16,062 nt of DNA from Rhodospirillaceae bacterium. Lineage in GTDB: Bacteria > Pseudomonadota > Alphaproteobacteria > Rhodospirillales_A > Casp-alpha2. This document shows positions 6,673 through 13,041 of the stretch, in pieces (position 1 is the stretch's first letter; every line of letters begins with the position of its first letter). The notes beneath the pieces are model-generated. The model did no database searches. It saw nothing but the letters and a program-made list of their open reading frames with translations, and had not been told where the DNA came from. A program made the position numbers and the translations under genes. The stretch lies in the NCBI GenBank assembly GCA_003488105.1, contig DNMS01000384.1:1-16062 (forward strand), written 5' to 3'.

Positions 6673-7352
6673 CAGGGGGTGAAGACAATCAGGTTGTGGA
6701 TGTAGTGGACAATGACCAACGGCACGATGGACCGTGTCAGGCAATACAGATACCCGTACATGACGCCCGACAGAGAGATCACCACCGTCCAGACAATGCC
6801 TTGGGACCAATGGGCGGCCCCGAACAGAAGGCCCGCGATCAGAATGCTGGTTCCCAGACTAGGGACATAGCGGAAGACGACGGCGATCAGAACGGCGCGG
6901 TAGAAGACTTCCTCTGCGACCGAATTCAGCATCAGCCCAAATGTCAGGTCGAAATATCGCACGATGTCGTCATGGTACGCAGGGATGTTCGCGACGACGG
7001 GAGCTTCCAGCCAAGAACTGAAAAATTCCCCCAGGCCATGAAGCAGATGATCGCAAAGGAGTATGCCGGCCAAGAGAGCTAGAACATGTCCGTTCAGCCA
7101 CCCGGAACCGCTCCACGGCAAATCGGGCGCTGAGATTGATTGCCGAACGATCGCGCGGACGGGGGCGGTGGAAAGGCAAAGAATGACGATCAGGGACTTT
7201 TTTACATAGTCTGCGAGGAGATAGTCGTTGATCTCCGTGATTTGCGTTCCCAGCAAGAAGTCATCCAGGACATTGACGATCAGGATCGCCGCGACAAATG
7301 CCGTTTCAAAATGCGTGACGGAAAGCGGGCGGGCGAGTTGGAAGTCTCTCAT
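6672..7352 (-). CDS. CPBP-family (CAAX/bacteriocin-processing) intramembrane metalloprotease
   Basis: The product is 226 residues with about six hydrophobic segments. All three family motifs are present: EEVFYR (E147, E148, R152), FGAAH (F177, H181) and HYIHN (H216, N220). Together these place the glutamates and histidines of an Abi/CPBP glutamic-type membrane endopeptidase in the inner membrane. Known relatives cleave prenylated proteins, process or confer self-immunity to bacteriocins, or regulate signalling; the substrate here is unknown. No convincing ribosome binding site precedes the ATG at 7352, which may mean low or leader-dependent expression. An 11-bp inverted repeat brackets the upstream region. 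It lies downstream of the terminase operon and is unusual cargo for a phage; a moron role or processing of a phage-encoded peptide are both possible. Confidence 0.9.
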   Translation of the reverse strand: MRDFQLARPLSVTHFETAFVAAILIVNVLDDFLLGTQITEINDYLLADYVKKSLIVILCLSTAPVRAIVRQSISAPDLPWSGSGWLNGHVLALLAGILLCDHLLHGLGEFFSSWLEAPVVANIPAYHDDIVRYFDLTFGLMLNSVAEEVFYRAVLIAVVFRYVPSLGTSILIAGLLFGAAHWSQGIVWTVVISLSGVMYGYLYCLTRSIVPLVIVHYIHNLIVFTP

Positions 7353-7370
7353 CTATGCGCCAAATAAAAT

Positions 7371-7447
7371 GTCCGCGACGGTAAAATTCCATGATTACGA
7401 TAACGCCTTTCGCTGATGGTGTCGCTTGTGAAACGGCCGTCGCGGAC
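7371..7447. repeat. 11-bp inverted repeat flanking the CPBP upstream region
   Basis: GTCCGCGACGG (7371-7381) is exactly complementary to CCGTCGCGGAC (7437-7447), with 55 bases between. The pair nearly fills the gap between the 189-residue gene (stop at 7458) and the CPBP ATG (7352). The enclosed sequence is AT-richer than the surroundings. It could be a paired operator or a long-loop RNA structure. Confidence 0.45.
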
Positions 7448-7457
7448 GTGTGGACAT

Positions 7458-8027
7458 TCAACCCCTTCTTCCACCGACGGGGGTCTTGCCCATGAACGGG
7501 ATGCGTTCACCGCGCTGCTGATAAAGCCAGTAATTGAATTTTTGCAGCAGTTTGTCGATGGTGCCGTCTTCCGTGCGGGACGTTTCCGGAGACTCTCCTG
7601 AAAACCAAGGATAGGGACTGTTCGCGTTCTCCGACGCACGCATCCGTCCAGACGTCACGGCCCGCTGGGACAGAACCTCGGTCGGGCCCCAGGGTTTGAC
7701 GATTCCGTCGACCCGGAGCCCGTCACCGGCCAGTTCGTTCAGCTTTATCTGGCCCTTTTCGATGGCGCTGAGAAAGTCTTCATCGGCGTCCCGTGTGGCC
7801 GCCGGCATCAGCTTGTTTTCGGCAAGGAAGGTGGAGACTGTGTGCACGTCGTCCGCCCTGTTCTCCTGGCCGCGCCCGACGGATGCGGTCAGGAAGCTGC
7901 GCCCATAACCCCCCATTCCGTCCGCGCCGCCGACACCCGGTAAACCGGGTTCGGGAGCATCTCCGGACCGGTCTGGGGTTGTGGCCTGTGCGGCCGGCAA
8001 GGTGTGATCCTGTTCCGTGGTTCCCAA
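7458..8027 (-). CDS. Hypothetical protein after the terminase gene, TTG start
   Basis: I do not recognise this 189-residue product. The frame reaches upstream into the terminase gene, but the start is set at TTG (8027): AGGAGG lies six bases before it and nothing comparable precedes any ATG. Residues 1-45 are a low-complexity, Pro/Gly/Asp-rich segment (GDAPEPGLPGVGGADGMGG). Residues 60-190 look folded, with HTVSTFLAENKLMP, SAIEKGQIKLNELAGDGLRV, DKLLQKFNYWLYQQRGERIP and a basic C-terminus (GKTPVGGRRG). There is no Cys, signal peptide or membrane segment. It begins 35 bases after the terminase stop, so it is probably cotranscribed. By position a small virion or packaging accessory is possible, but it is far too short for a portal. 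Confidence 0.7.
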   Translation of the reverse strand: MGTTEQDHTLPAAQATTPDRSGDAPEPGLPGVGGADGMGGYGRSFLTASVGRGQENRADDVHTVSTFLAENKLMPAATRDADEDFLSAIEKGQIKLNELAGDGLRVDGIVKPWGPTEVLSQRAVTSGRMRASENANSPYPWFSGESPETSRTEDGTIDKLLQKFNYWLYQQRGERIPFMGKTPVGGRRG

Positions 8028-8062
8028 GGGAATCCTCCTTTTCCAATTGACTGCGACGATCG

Positions 8063-9586
8063 TCACAAAACGAAATCCGTCTTTGCCGTGAAGGTGCCGC
8101 CGCCCCGCCAGTTGGGTTTGCGGCGTGTCAGGCCGTCGGCCGGCGGAACTCCTCGGCCCAGGCGCACGGGTTCCGCCAGCAGGCAGCCGGCGACCGCGTC
8201 CAGGCCGTCGTCCCGGCAGGTCGCGCCGGGGGCCCATTCGCGCATTTCGCGGACAAAGGGTGTGTGCCAGACGCTATCGTGGGCGTGCAAGCGCCCGGCC
8301 GCCAGGACGGCGTCGAAGGCATCCAGGATACGCAGGTCCTTGGCGCGGTGGCTGGTCGCTTCGATCACCGCCGCCTCGACCCCGGCGGTGCCCAGGGCGC
8401 GACGCAGCAGGCCCGGCAGGAACCGCCCGATGCCGTTGGTCTCTAGCGTCACCGAGGGCAGATGGTGGTCGCGCAGGAAGGCGGCGACCTGCCGGCATTG
8501 CTGCGAGGCCTCGTCGCGGTCGTCTTTGCCCGATCCCGTTGCCGCGCGCGCCGCCTCCGCCGGGTCATGTTCCAGGTAACGGACGGCATGCAGGTAATGG
8601 ATACCGTCGTTGTCCGTGAACAGCGCGGCGACTACGCTGGCGTCGCCGGCGCCCGGCGCGCCGTATGCAGGGTCCCACCAGCAGGACGCCGACGCCAGGC
8701 GCTTGCCGCCGAGGGTCAGGACGCCGACGCCGTTGCGTTCCGCATAGTCTAGCGGATGGGCGTAAGGGATTAGGCGGTCCGGGTCGAGGCGGCTGTCCAG
8801 AATGTTGACGGGCTCCAACAGCATCTGGCTACGGAACTTGTTGGGGCCGCTGCGGTCGCGGATCGCGTCGATGCGGGCAATGGGAAACCGTTCCGGCCAT
8901 CGCGACCTTCCGCCGGGACCCAGCAACGGGACCTCGAGCCTCTGGAACCCGGCGAGGAACGGCTTGCCGTCCGCCGCGCCGGCCCGCGCCTCGGCCGCGT
9001 AGATGGTGTCATAGGTGTGGGGCGTGCCGACATAAAGCTGGAGGCCGCCCGGCACCAAAACGTATTCGATTTCCGCCAGGCGCGCGCGTAGGTCGGCGCG
9101 TTTGGACGCGGTGTCGCAGGTGTTGGGCACCTCGACATCGTCACAGATCACCACGTCGGCGCGGGATCCGGTCAGGTTGGCGCCGATGCCGCGGGCTAGC
9201 ATGGAAGGATCGCGCAGTTCCGCCCGGCGGTTGACCGTGAACTGTTCCGACGCCCATTGGTCGGCCCGCGGCGGCTTCAGGTGCCGTGTCAGCGGGTGGC
9301 GTTCGATGATGCGTTTGACGTTGCGCACCATCTTGCGCGCCAGCGCCAGATCCGCCGCCAACACCATGATACGCAGGTCCGGGTCGCGCCACAGCATCCA
9401 GGCGCAGAACAGGCCGACCAGGGTCGACTTGCCCGAATTGCGGAAGGCCATCAGCAGCAATTCGTGGCGGCCCGCCTGGCGCTCGCCCTCCAGCCACTGG
9501 GCCATGTGGATATGGAGGTCCGGCGTGTTCAGCCCCTGCAGGTTGTTCCACAGGACGACGAAGACGGCGAAGTTGACCGGCGGCAT
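8063..9586 (-). CDS. Phage terminase large subunit
   Basis: The product is 507 residues, the DNA-packaging motor and nuclease. The ATPase part has a Walker A variant AFRNSGKST (47-55), Walker B VVICDDVE (145-152) and a coupling motif YVGTPH (185-190). The nuclease part has the acidic positions WWDPAYG (D305), VTLETNG (E382) and a C-terminal DDGLDAVAGC (D463). This set fits a T7-like large terminase. The start is certain because an in-frame TAA lies nine codons before the ATG at 9586 with no other start between. The ribosome binding site is close and weak (GAGGG), which hints at coupling to the upstream oxygenase gene 27 bases away. No small terminase is recognisable in the window. Confidence 0.93.
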   Translation of the reverse strand: MPPVNFAVFVVLWNNLQGLNTPDLHIHMAQWLEGERQAGRHELLLMAFRNSGKSTLVGLFCAWMLWRDPDLRIMVLAADLALARKMVRNVKRIIERHPLTRHLKPPRADQWASEQFTVNRRAELRDPSMLARGIGANLTGSRADVVICDDVEVPNTCDTASKRADLRARLAEIEYVLVPGGLQLYVGTPHTYDTIYAAEARAGAADGKPFLAGFQRLEVPLLGPGGRSRWPERFPIARIDAIRDRSGPNKFRSQMLLEPVNILDSRLDPDRLIPYAHPLDYAERNGVGVLTLGGKRLASASCWWDPAYGAPGAGDASVVAALFTDNDGIHYLHAVRYLEHDPAEAARAATGSGKDDRDEASQQCRQVAAFLRDHHLPSVTLETNGIGRFLPGLLRRALGTAGVEAAVIEATSHRAKDLRILDAFDAVLAAGRLHAHDSVWHTPFVREMREWAPGATCRDDGLDAVAGCLLAEPVRLGRGVPPADGLTRRKPNWRGGGTFTAKTDFVL

Positions 9587-9613
9587 AGACCCTCGCGGCT
9601 GTGATGATGTCGG

Positions 9614-10216
9614 TTACGGGCAGGCCCTGGGTTGGTCGGCGGTCGGCCTGGGGCCTTCTGCGAACATGAAGTTCACGGGCAGGGAGACCCGGGCCGCGAC
9701 CGGCCCGAAGTTGGGCGTCGAACAATGGCGCATGTTACCCGCCATGAAGATCAGCCGGCCCGGCGGCGTGTCCAGCCGATGGCATCGTGCGGGATCGGCC
9801 TCGTCCTGAATGATCAGGTCGCCGCCGTTGCCCTGCACCGAATAGACGGCGACCACGGGGGTCTCCCCATGGTCGTGCCAGGGAACGCCTTCGTTGGGTT
9901 TGTAATGATTGCACCAGGACCTGTGGCGGAAGGGCCGACCGACAAGCGTCGGGTGCCAGCGTTCAAGATAAATGGCGAGCGCCGCGTAGAGCCGCTCCGC
10001 CAAGCCGGCCAGTCCTGGCGGCAGGGGTTTACGGTCGAACAGGCATTTCGTGGCCCGGCGGTTCAGAATGCTGTCACCGTGGATGCGGTCCGGCGTCGCG
10101 TCGGTGGTGCGCATTTCCGCCAGGATCAGATCGTTCATGGCGGCGATGCGGCCGCCGGCGAAATCGAAGGTCATGACTTCTGGGATCGGCTCCGACTGGC
10201 GGACAAGATCACGCAT
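9614..10216 (-). CDS. 2OG-Fe(II) oxygenase-like protein (putative hydroxylase)
   Basis: The product is 200 residues. The core reads WCNHYKPNEGVPWHDHGETP with H114, D115 and H116 as candidate iron ligands. It continues through GGDLIIQDE to PGRLIFMAGNMRHCSTPN (H164), and then ARVSLPVNFMF, where R176 fits the 2-oxoglutarate-binding Arg. This order of HxD/H, GxLxF, distal His and RxSxxxN matches the small 2OG-Fe(II) oxygenases of the prolyl-hydroxylase-like group. Such enzymes hydroxylate protein or small-molecule substrates in the cytoplasm. A GGAGG site lies six bases before the ATG at 10216. The first eight bases overlap the radical SAM gene, so both are coupled. The neighbouring Cys-rich Hint protein or a virion protein is the natural candidate substrate, by context only. 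Confidence 0.85.
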   Translation of the reverse strand: MRDLVRQSEPIPEVMTFDFAGGRIAAMNDLILAEMRTTDATPDRIHGDSILNRRATKCLFDRKPLPPGLAGLAERLYAALAIYLERWHPTLVGRPFRHRSWCNHYKPNEGVPWHDHGETPVVAVYSVQGNGGDLIIQDEADPARCHRLDTPPGRLIFMAGNMRHCSTPNFGPVAARVSLPVNFMFAEGPRPTADQPRACP

Positions 10217-11624
10217 TAACAGCCTCCGCCTGATCTGCGTGCGCCAGACGGATGACCTCCACCGATGCGGTACCGGGCCGGCGGATGAAGGCGCCGTCCA
10301 GGGCGTCGATTCGGATCAGCGTCCTGCCGGTCAGATAATAGAGGGCCGCCGCCAGCATGGCTGTGTTGTAGGTGAAGCTGACATCGCAGGCGGCCTGCCA
10401 GTACTTTCCTTCCAGAAACATGCAGGACCCCTTGCACAGTTGCACCACGGGGCAGCTACGGCATTCGTCGCGGGTCTGGTGATGGTGCGCCGTGTCCAGG
10501 CGCACGGCGGTCAGGTCGCGGACATTGCCCAGGTTGTGGTGGGGGTCGTCGGCGGACACGTTATGGCAGGTTGTCACCTCACCCATCAGGTTGACGGCGA
10601 TGGTGTCCTCGCGGTCCATGCCGCATTTCTGGCCAAGAGCGGCAAGTGGTCGCTTCTTGCCGAGCGAGTCGAGAAAGTCCTCGATCTTGTTGCGCACGGA
10701 ATTGCAGCCGGGCACGGTCAGGCCGTTGGCCGCCTCGGCGAACAGGGTGTGCAGAGCCACCCGGTGGCCCGCCTCGTCCTGCGGTGTGCAGGCCAGGGCG
10801 TCGTCGTCATAGGGCAGTAGAATTTCTTCCGTGTTGGAAGAAATCGATCCCGGCGGCACGCCCAGCTTGTCTTCGATATGGCGGCGCACGGCGGCGAGGG
10901 AATAATTCCACCGTGTCAGCACCGTGCCGAAGCCCAGGCCGAAGGTTGGCCCATCGTCGAAAGGCTCGTCCGCGCTGCCCAACTGCCCCGCCGCCGTCAT
11001 CAGCCGGCGGATCAGCCGGCACTTCTCCGGATCGTCCAGGATGTCTTCCGGGTTGCGGTATTTCTGGGCCGGACCGTCATGGCTGATCTGCACCCCGACC
11101 CGCTGGGCGATCAGCCAGTCGATCTTCTCATCGTCGAGCAGCGAGCCGTTGGTGATGACGTTGAACCGAGCCCTGGGATAGCGTCGGCGCAGTTCGTCGC
11201 CGAGAATTTTCAGCTTGGTCCAATAGACGAAGGGCTCGCCGCCCCAGAACTCGATCCTCAGATCGTCGCCGCCGTTCTTGGCGGCGCCGTCGGTCGCGAA
11301 CCAGGTATCGAGATTGCGCAGGAACAGTTTCGCGTCCTCTACCGCGCCGCCCAGAAAAGTGTTCCAGCTCGCCTGATTGCAATAGGCGCAGGCGTAATTG
11401 CACTTGAAGCCCATCTGGATTTTCAGGGTGCGGATGCCTACCTTGCGGCCGGGGTTGTCCGGCGACACGCGCTGCGGCACGGGCCAGGACACAGGACCCT
11501 CGGTGGTGAAGGCGGGATGGACGATCTGCCCGTCGTCGCCACCTTCGCGAATCAGGGTGGAGTCCTTGGGGTCGTAGAGAAGATGGAGGATGTCCTCCCC
11601 TTCCAGGGTCAGTCTGTAGGTCAT
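10209..11624 (-). CDS. Radical SAM/SPASM peptide- or protein-modifying enzyme
   Basis: The product is 471 residues. The radical SAM cluster motif is CNYACAYC (C75, C79, C82), followed by FWGGEP (127-131) and VITNGS. The C-terminal SPASM domain is complete: C334, then GEVTTC (G348, C353), CRSC (388, 391), C397, C401 and a final C413. This spacing matches the two-auxiliary-cluster pattern of anaerobic sulfatase maturases and of RiPP thioether- or carbon-carbon-crosslinking enzymes. Residues 1-60 precede the barrel and could hold a substrate-recognition element, but no RRE can be called by eye. The start at 11624 shares a TGATG with the stop of the 231-residue gene. No sulfatase is nearby; the Cys-rich Hint protein three genes upstream is the obvious candidate substrate. 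Confidence 0.95.
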   Translation of the reverse strand: MTYRLTLEGEDILHLLYDPKDSTLIREGGDDGQIVHPAFTTEGPVSWPVPQRVSPDNPGRKVGIRTLKIQMGFKCNYACAYCNQASWNTFLGGAVEDAKLFLRNLDTWFATDGAAKNGGDDLRIEFWGGEPFVYWTKLKILGDELRRRYPRARFNVITNGSLLDDEKIDWLIAQRVGVQISHDGPAQKYRNPEDILDDPEKCRLIRRLMTAAGQLGSADEPFDDGPTFGLGFGTVLTRWNYSLAAVRRHIEDKLGVPPGSISSNTEEILLPYDDDALACTPQDEAGHRVALHTLFAEAANGLTVPGCNSVRNKIEDFLDSLGKKRPLAALGQKCGMDREDTIAVNLMGEVTTCHNVSADDPHHNLGNVRDLTAVRLDTAHHHQTRDECRSCPVVQLCKGSCMFLEGKYWQAACDVSFTYNTAMLAAALYYLTGRTLIRIDALDGAFIRRPGTASVEVIRLAHADQAEAVNA

Positions 11625-12319
11625 CAGCCGAACTCCCAGTCCACGGGTTGAGGCGGCGGTACGGAAAAACGGCCGAATTCAGGGTTCGGCGTGCCGTCCG
11701 GGAGGGTCTCCCTCACGTCCCGGTAAGCCACGGCGTTTTCCGGTCGGGTCGCGTCGAAGGAGCCGACGAATCCCAGAGGCCCCTGGCGCGCCTCTATGAT
11801 TACGCCATCACTGATGAACCCGTTCGTCGGTTCGCCGTCGGAGATGACTTTGAGTGCGGGAACCGTGCCGATGCCCGTGGTGTCGAGAATGTGCTGCAGA
11901 AACCCGAAGACATAAACGTGTTGCTTGTGATGCCAATGCGGGTACTGGGCCGCTTGGCGCAGGGCGGTCGTGGCCAGAACGGCCATGTCGTCCAACTCCA
12001 TGATCCGATAGGGCTCCGGAGCCGGCGTTCCGTCGAACAAGGTGCTGACATAGTGGACAGCACCGTCCCGCATGGCCTCGGGGTTCCATGGAATGACGAC
12101 GTCCCCGACCGGCGCCAACAGCACGCCGGCAAGGCGCGGCGACAGGTCTTCACCAAGGGCGTTGCTTCCGGCGCCCCCCTCGCCAGGCCGATTGACGCCG
12201 TCGCGTTGGCGGTACCATGTGCGCAGGCGCAGATGATCCGCTGCCACCGTGCAGTCATGAACCAGGTTCTCGACGGTTGATCCGGCAACGGTCCAGGCGC
12301 GTCGTGCTCGCTTCAACAT
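11624..12319 (-). CDS. Hypothetical protein with His cluster, coupled to the radical SAM gene
   Basis: I do not recognise this protein. The start is placed at ATG 12319, overlapping the preceding gene's TGA by seven bases, because the upstream extension of the frame is an Arg-rich shadow of that gene. The product is 231 residues. Visible features are a basic N-terminus (MLKRARRAW), VVIPWNPEAMRDG near 74-86, an acidic helix (MELDDMAVLATTALRQAAQ), a His cluster PHWHHKQH (H128, H130, H131, H134), DGEPTNGFISDGV, and a Pro-rich tail ending PQPVDWEFG. The His cluster could bind metal. The PWNP motif also occurs in the preceding CDP-alcohol transferase-like protein (VVPWNPQK), which hints at a shared ligand or chance. 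A partner or maturation role for the SPASM enzyme is inferred from overlap alone. Confidence 0.75.
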   Translation of the reverse strand: MLKRARRAWTVAGSTVENLVHDCTVAADHLRLRTWYRQRDGVNRPGEGGAGSNALGEDLSPRLAGVLLAPVGDVVIPWNPEAMRDGAVHYVSTLFDGTPAPEPYRIMELDDMAVLATTALRQAAQYPHWHHKQHVYVFGFLQHILDTTGIGTVPALKVISDGEPTNGFISDGVIIEARQGPLGFVGSFDATRPENAVAYRDVRETLPDGTPNPEFGRFSVPPPQPVDWEFG

Positions 12320-13041
12320 GGGCCCGGCTCGCTCTGCAGACCACCGTCTTCCTGCGTCGGCGCCGCGGGGTGAACCCGCTGGACGTAGCGCGCGGCGGCG
12401 GCCGCGACCCATATGGTCAGGGCGACGACGACGCCCGTATAGGCCCAGGCCCAGACCTGGAGCCCGGCGCCGCCGGCGGCGGCGAACAGCACGATCCAGT
12501 AATCGTTGCGACAGGCATCGAGGCCCCACTTCACCCGGCGCATGATGGGCCGCTGGCGCGGGGTCAAAAGCTTCTGCGGATTCCAGGGAACGACACCCAG
12601 GCGCTGGCGCTTTGCCAGGCTCCAGCCGACGCCCATGAGCATGAGGCGCAGCAGGACCGCCGCTCCGGCGCCGACCCAGACCAGGGCCAGATCATTCTGA
12701 CGCAGGCCGATGACGACCATGACGAGGACCATGGTCACGTAGCCGACGGCGATGTCGTAGAGCCCGCCCAGGTTGGTGGCGCGGTCCGTGGCGCGGGCGA
12801 CATGACCGTCGATCCAGTCGACCCAGCGCGAGGCGAAGATCAGGCCCGCGCCGGCCACGGCGGAGCCCCAATCCGTCCCGTGCCAGATGACGGCCAGGCC
12901 GACGAGCGCCAGGATCAGGCTTGCCGTCGTGATCCAGTTGGGATGCAGCCAGGTCAGCCGGGGGGCGGTGGCCAGGGCCGTGTCACGGTCCCAGTTGAGC
13001 AGCCGGTCGCGGGTCATGGCGGGGGGCATGCCAGAAGTCAT
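12313..13041 (-). CDS. CDP-alcohol phosphotransferase-like membrane protein, fourth motif Asp missing
   Basis: The product is 242 residues with about six hydrophobic segments. It carries DWIDGHVARATDRATNLGG followed by LYDIAVG. This fits D-x2-D-G-x2-A-R-x8-G-x3-D-x3-D with D75, D78, G79, A82, R83, G92 and D96, but the last Asp is G100. In characterised CDP-alcohol phosphotransferases the first three Asp bind metal and the fourth is thought to act as base, so activity may be altered or lost. Family members transfer a phospho-alcohol from CDP-alcohols at the inner membrane. The start is ATG 13041 behind AGGAG; the gene overlaps the end of the Hint gene by 59 bases and the next gene by seven. 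It could supply a lipid or polyol for virion or peptide modification, or act as a non-catalytic binding protein. Confidence 0.8.
   Translation of the reverse strand: MTSGMPPAMTRDRLLNWDRDTALATAPRLTWLHPNWITTASLILALVGLAVIWHGTDWGSAVAGAGLIFASRWVDWIDGHVARATDRATNLGGLYDIAVGYVTMVLVMVVIGLRQNDLALVWVGAGAAVLLRLMLMGVGWSLAKRQRLGVVPWNPQKLLTPRQRPIMRRVKWGLDACRNDYWIVLFAAAGGAGLQVWAWAYTGVVVALTIWVAAAAARYVQRVHPAAPTQEDGGLQSEPGPC

Noticed and set aside
10209..11624. Anaerobic sulfatase maturase
   Set aside because: The SPASM pattern would fit, but no sulfatase gene is present in the window and the context is a phage late operon. It is kept only as a remote alternative.
10878..11651. Plus-strand open frame of 257 codons over the radical SAM gene
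   Set aside because: The opposite strand encodes all SPASM and radical SAM cysteines; this frame is a shadow.
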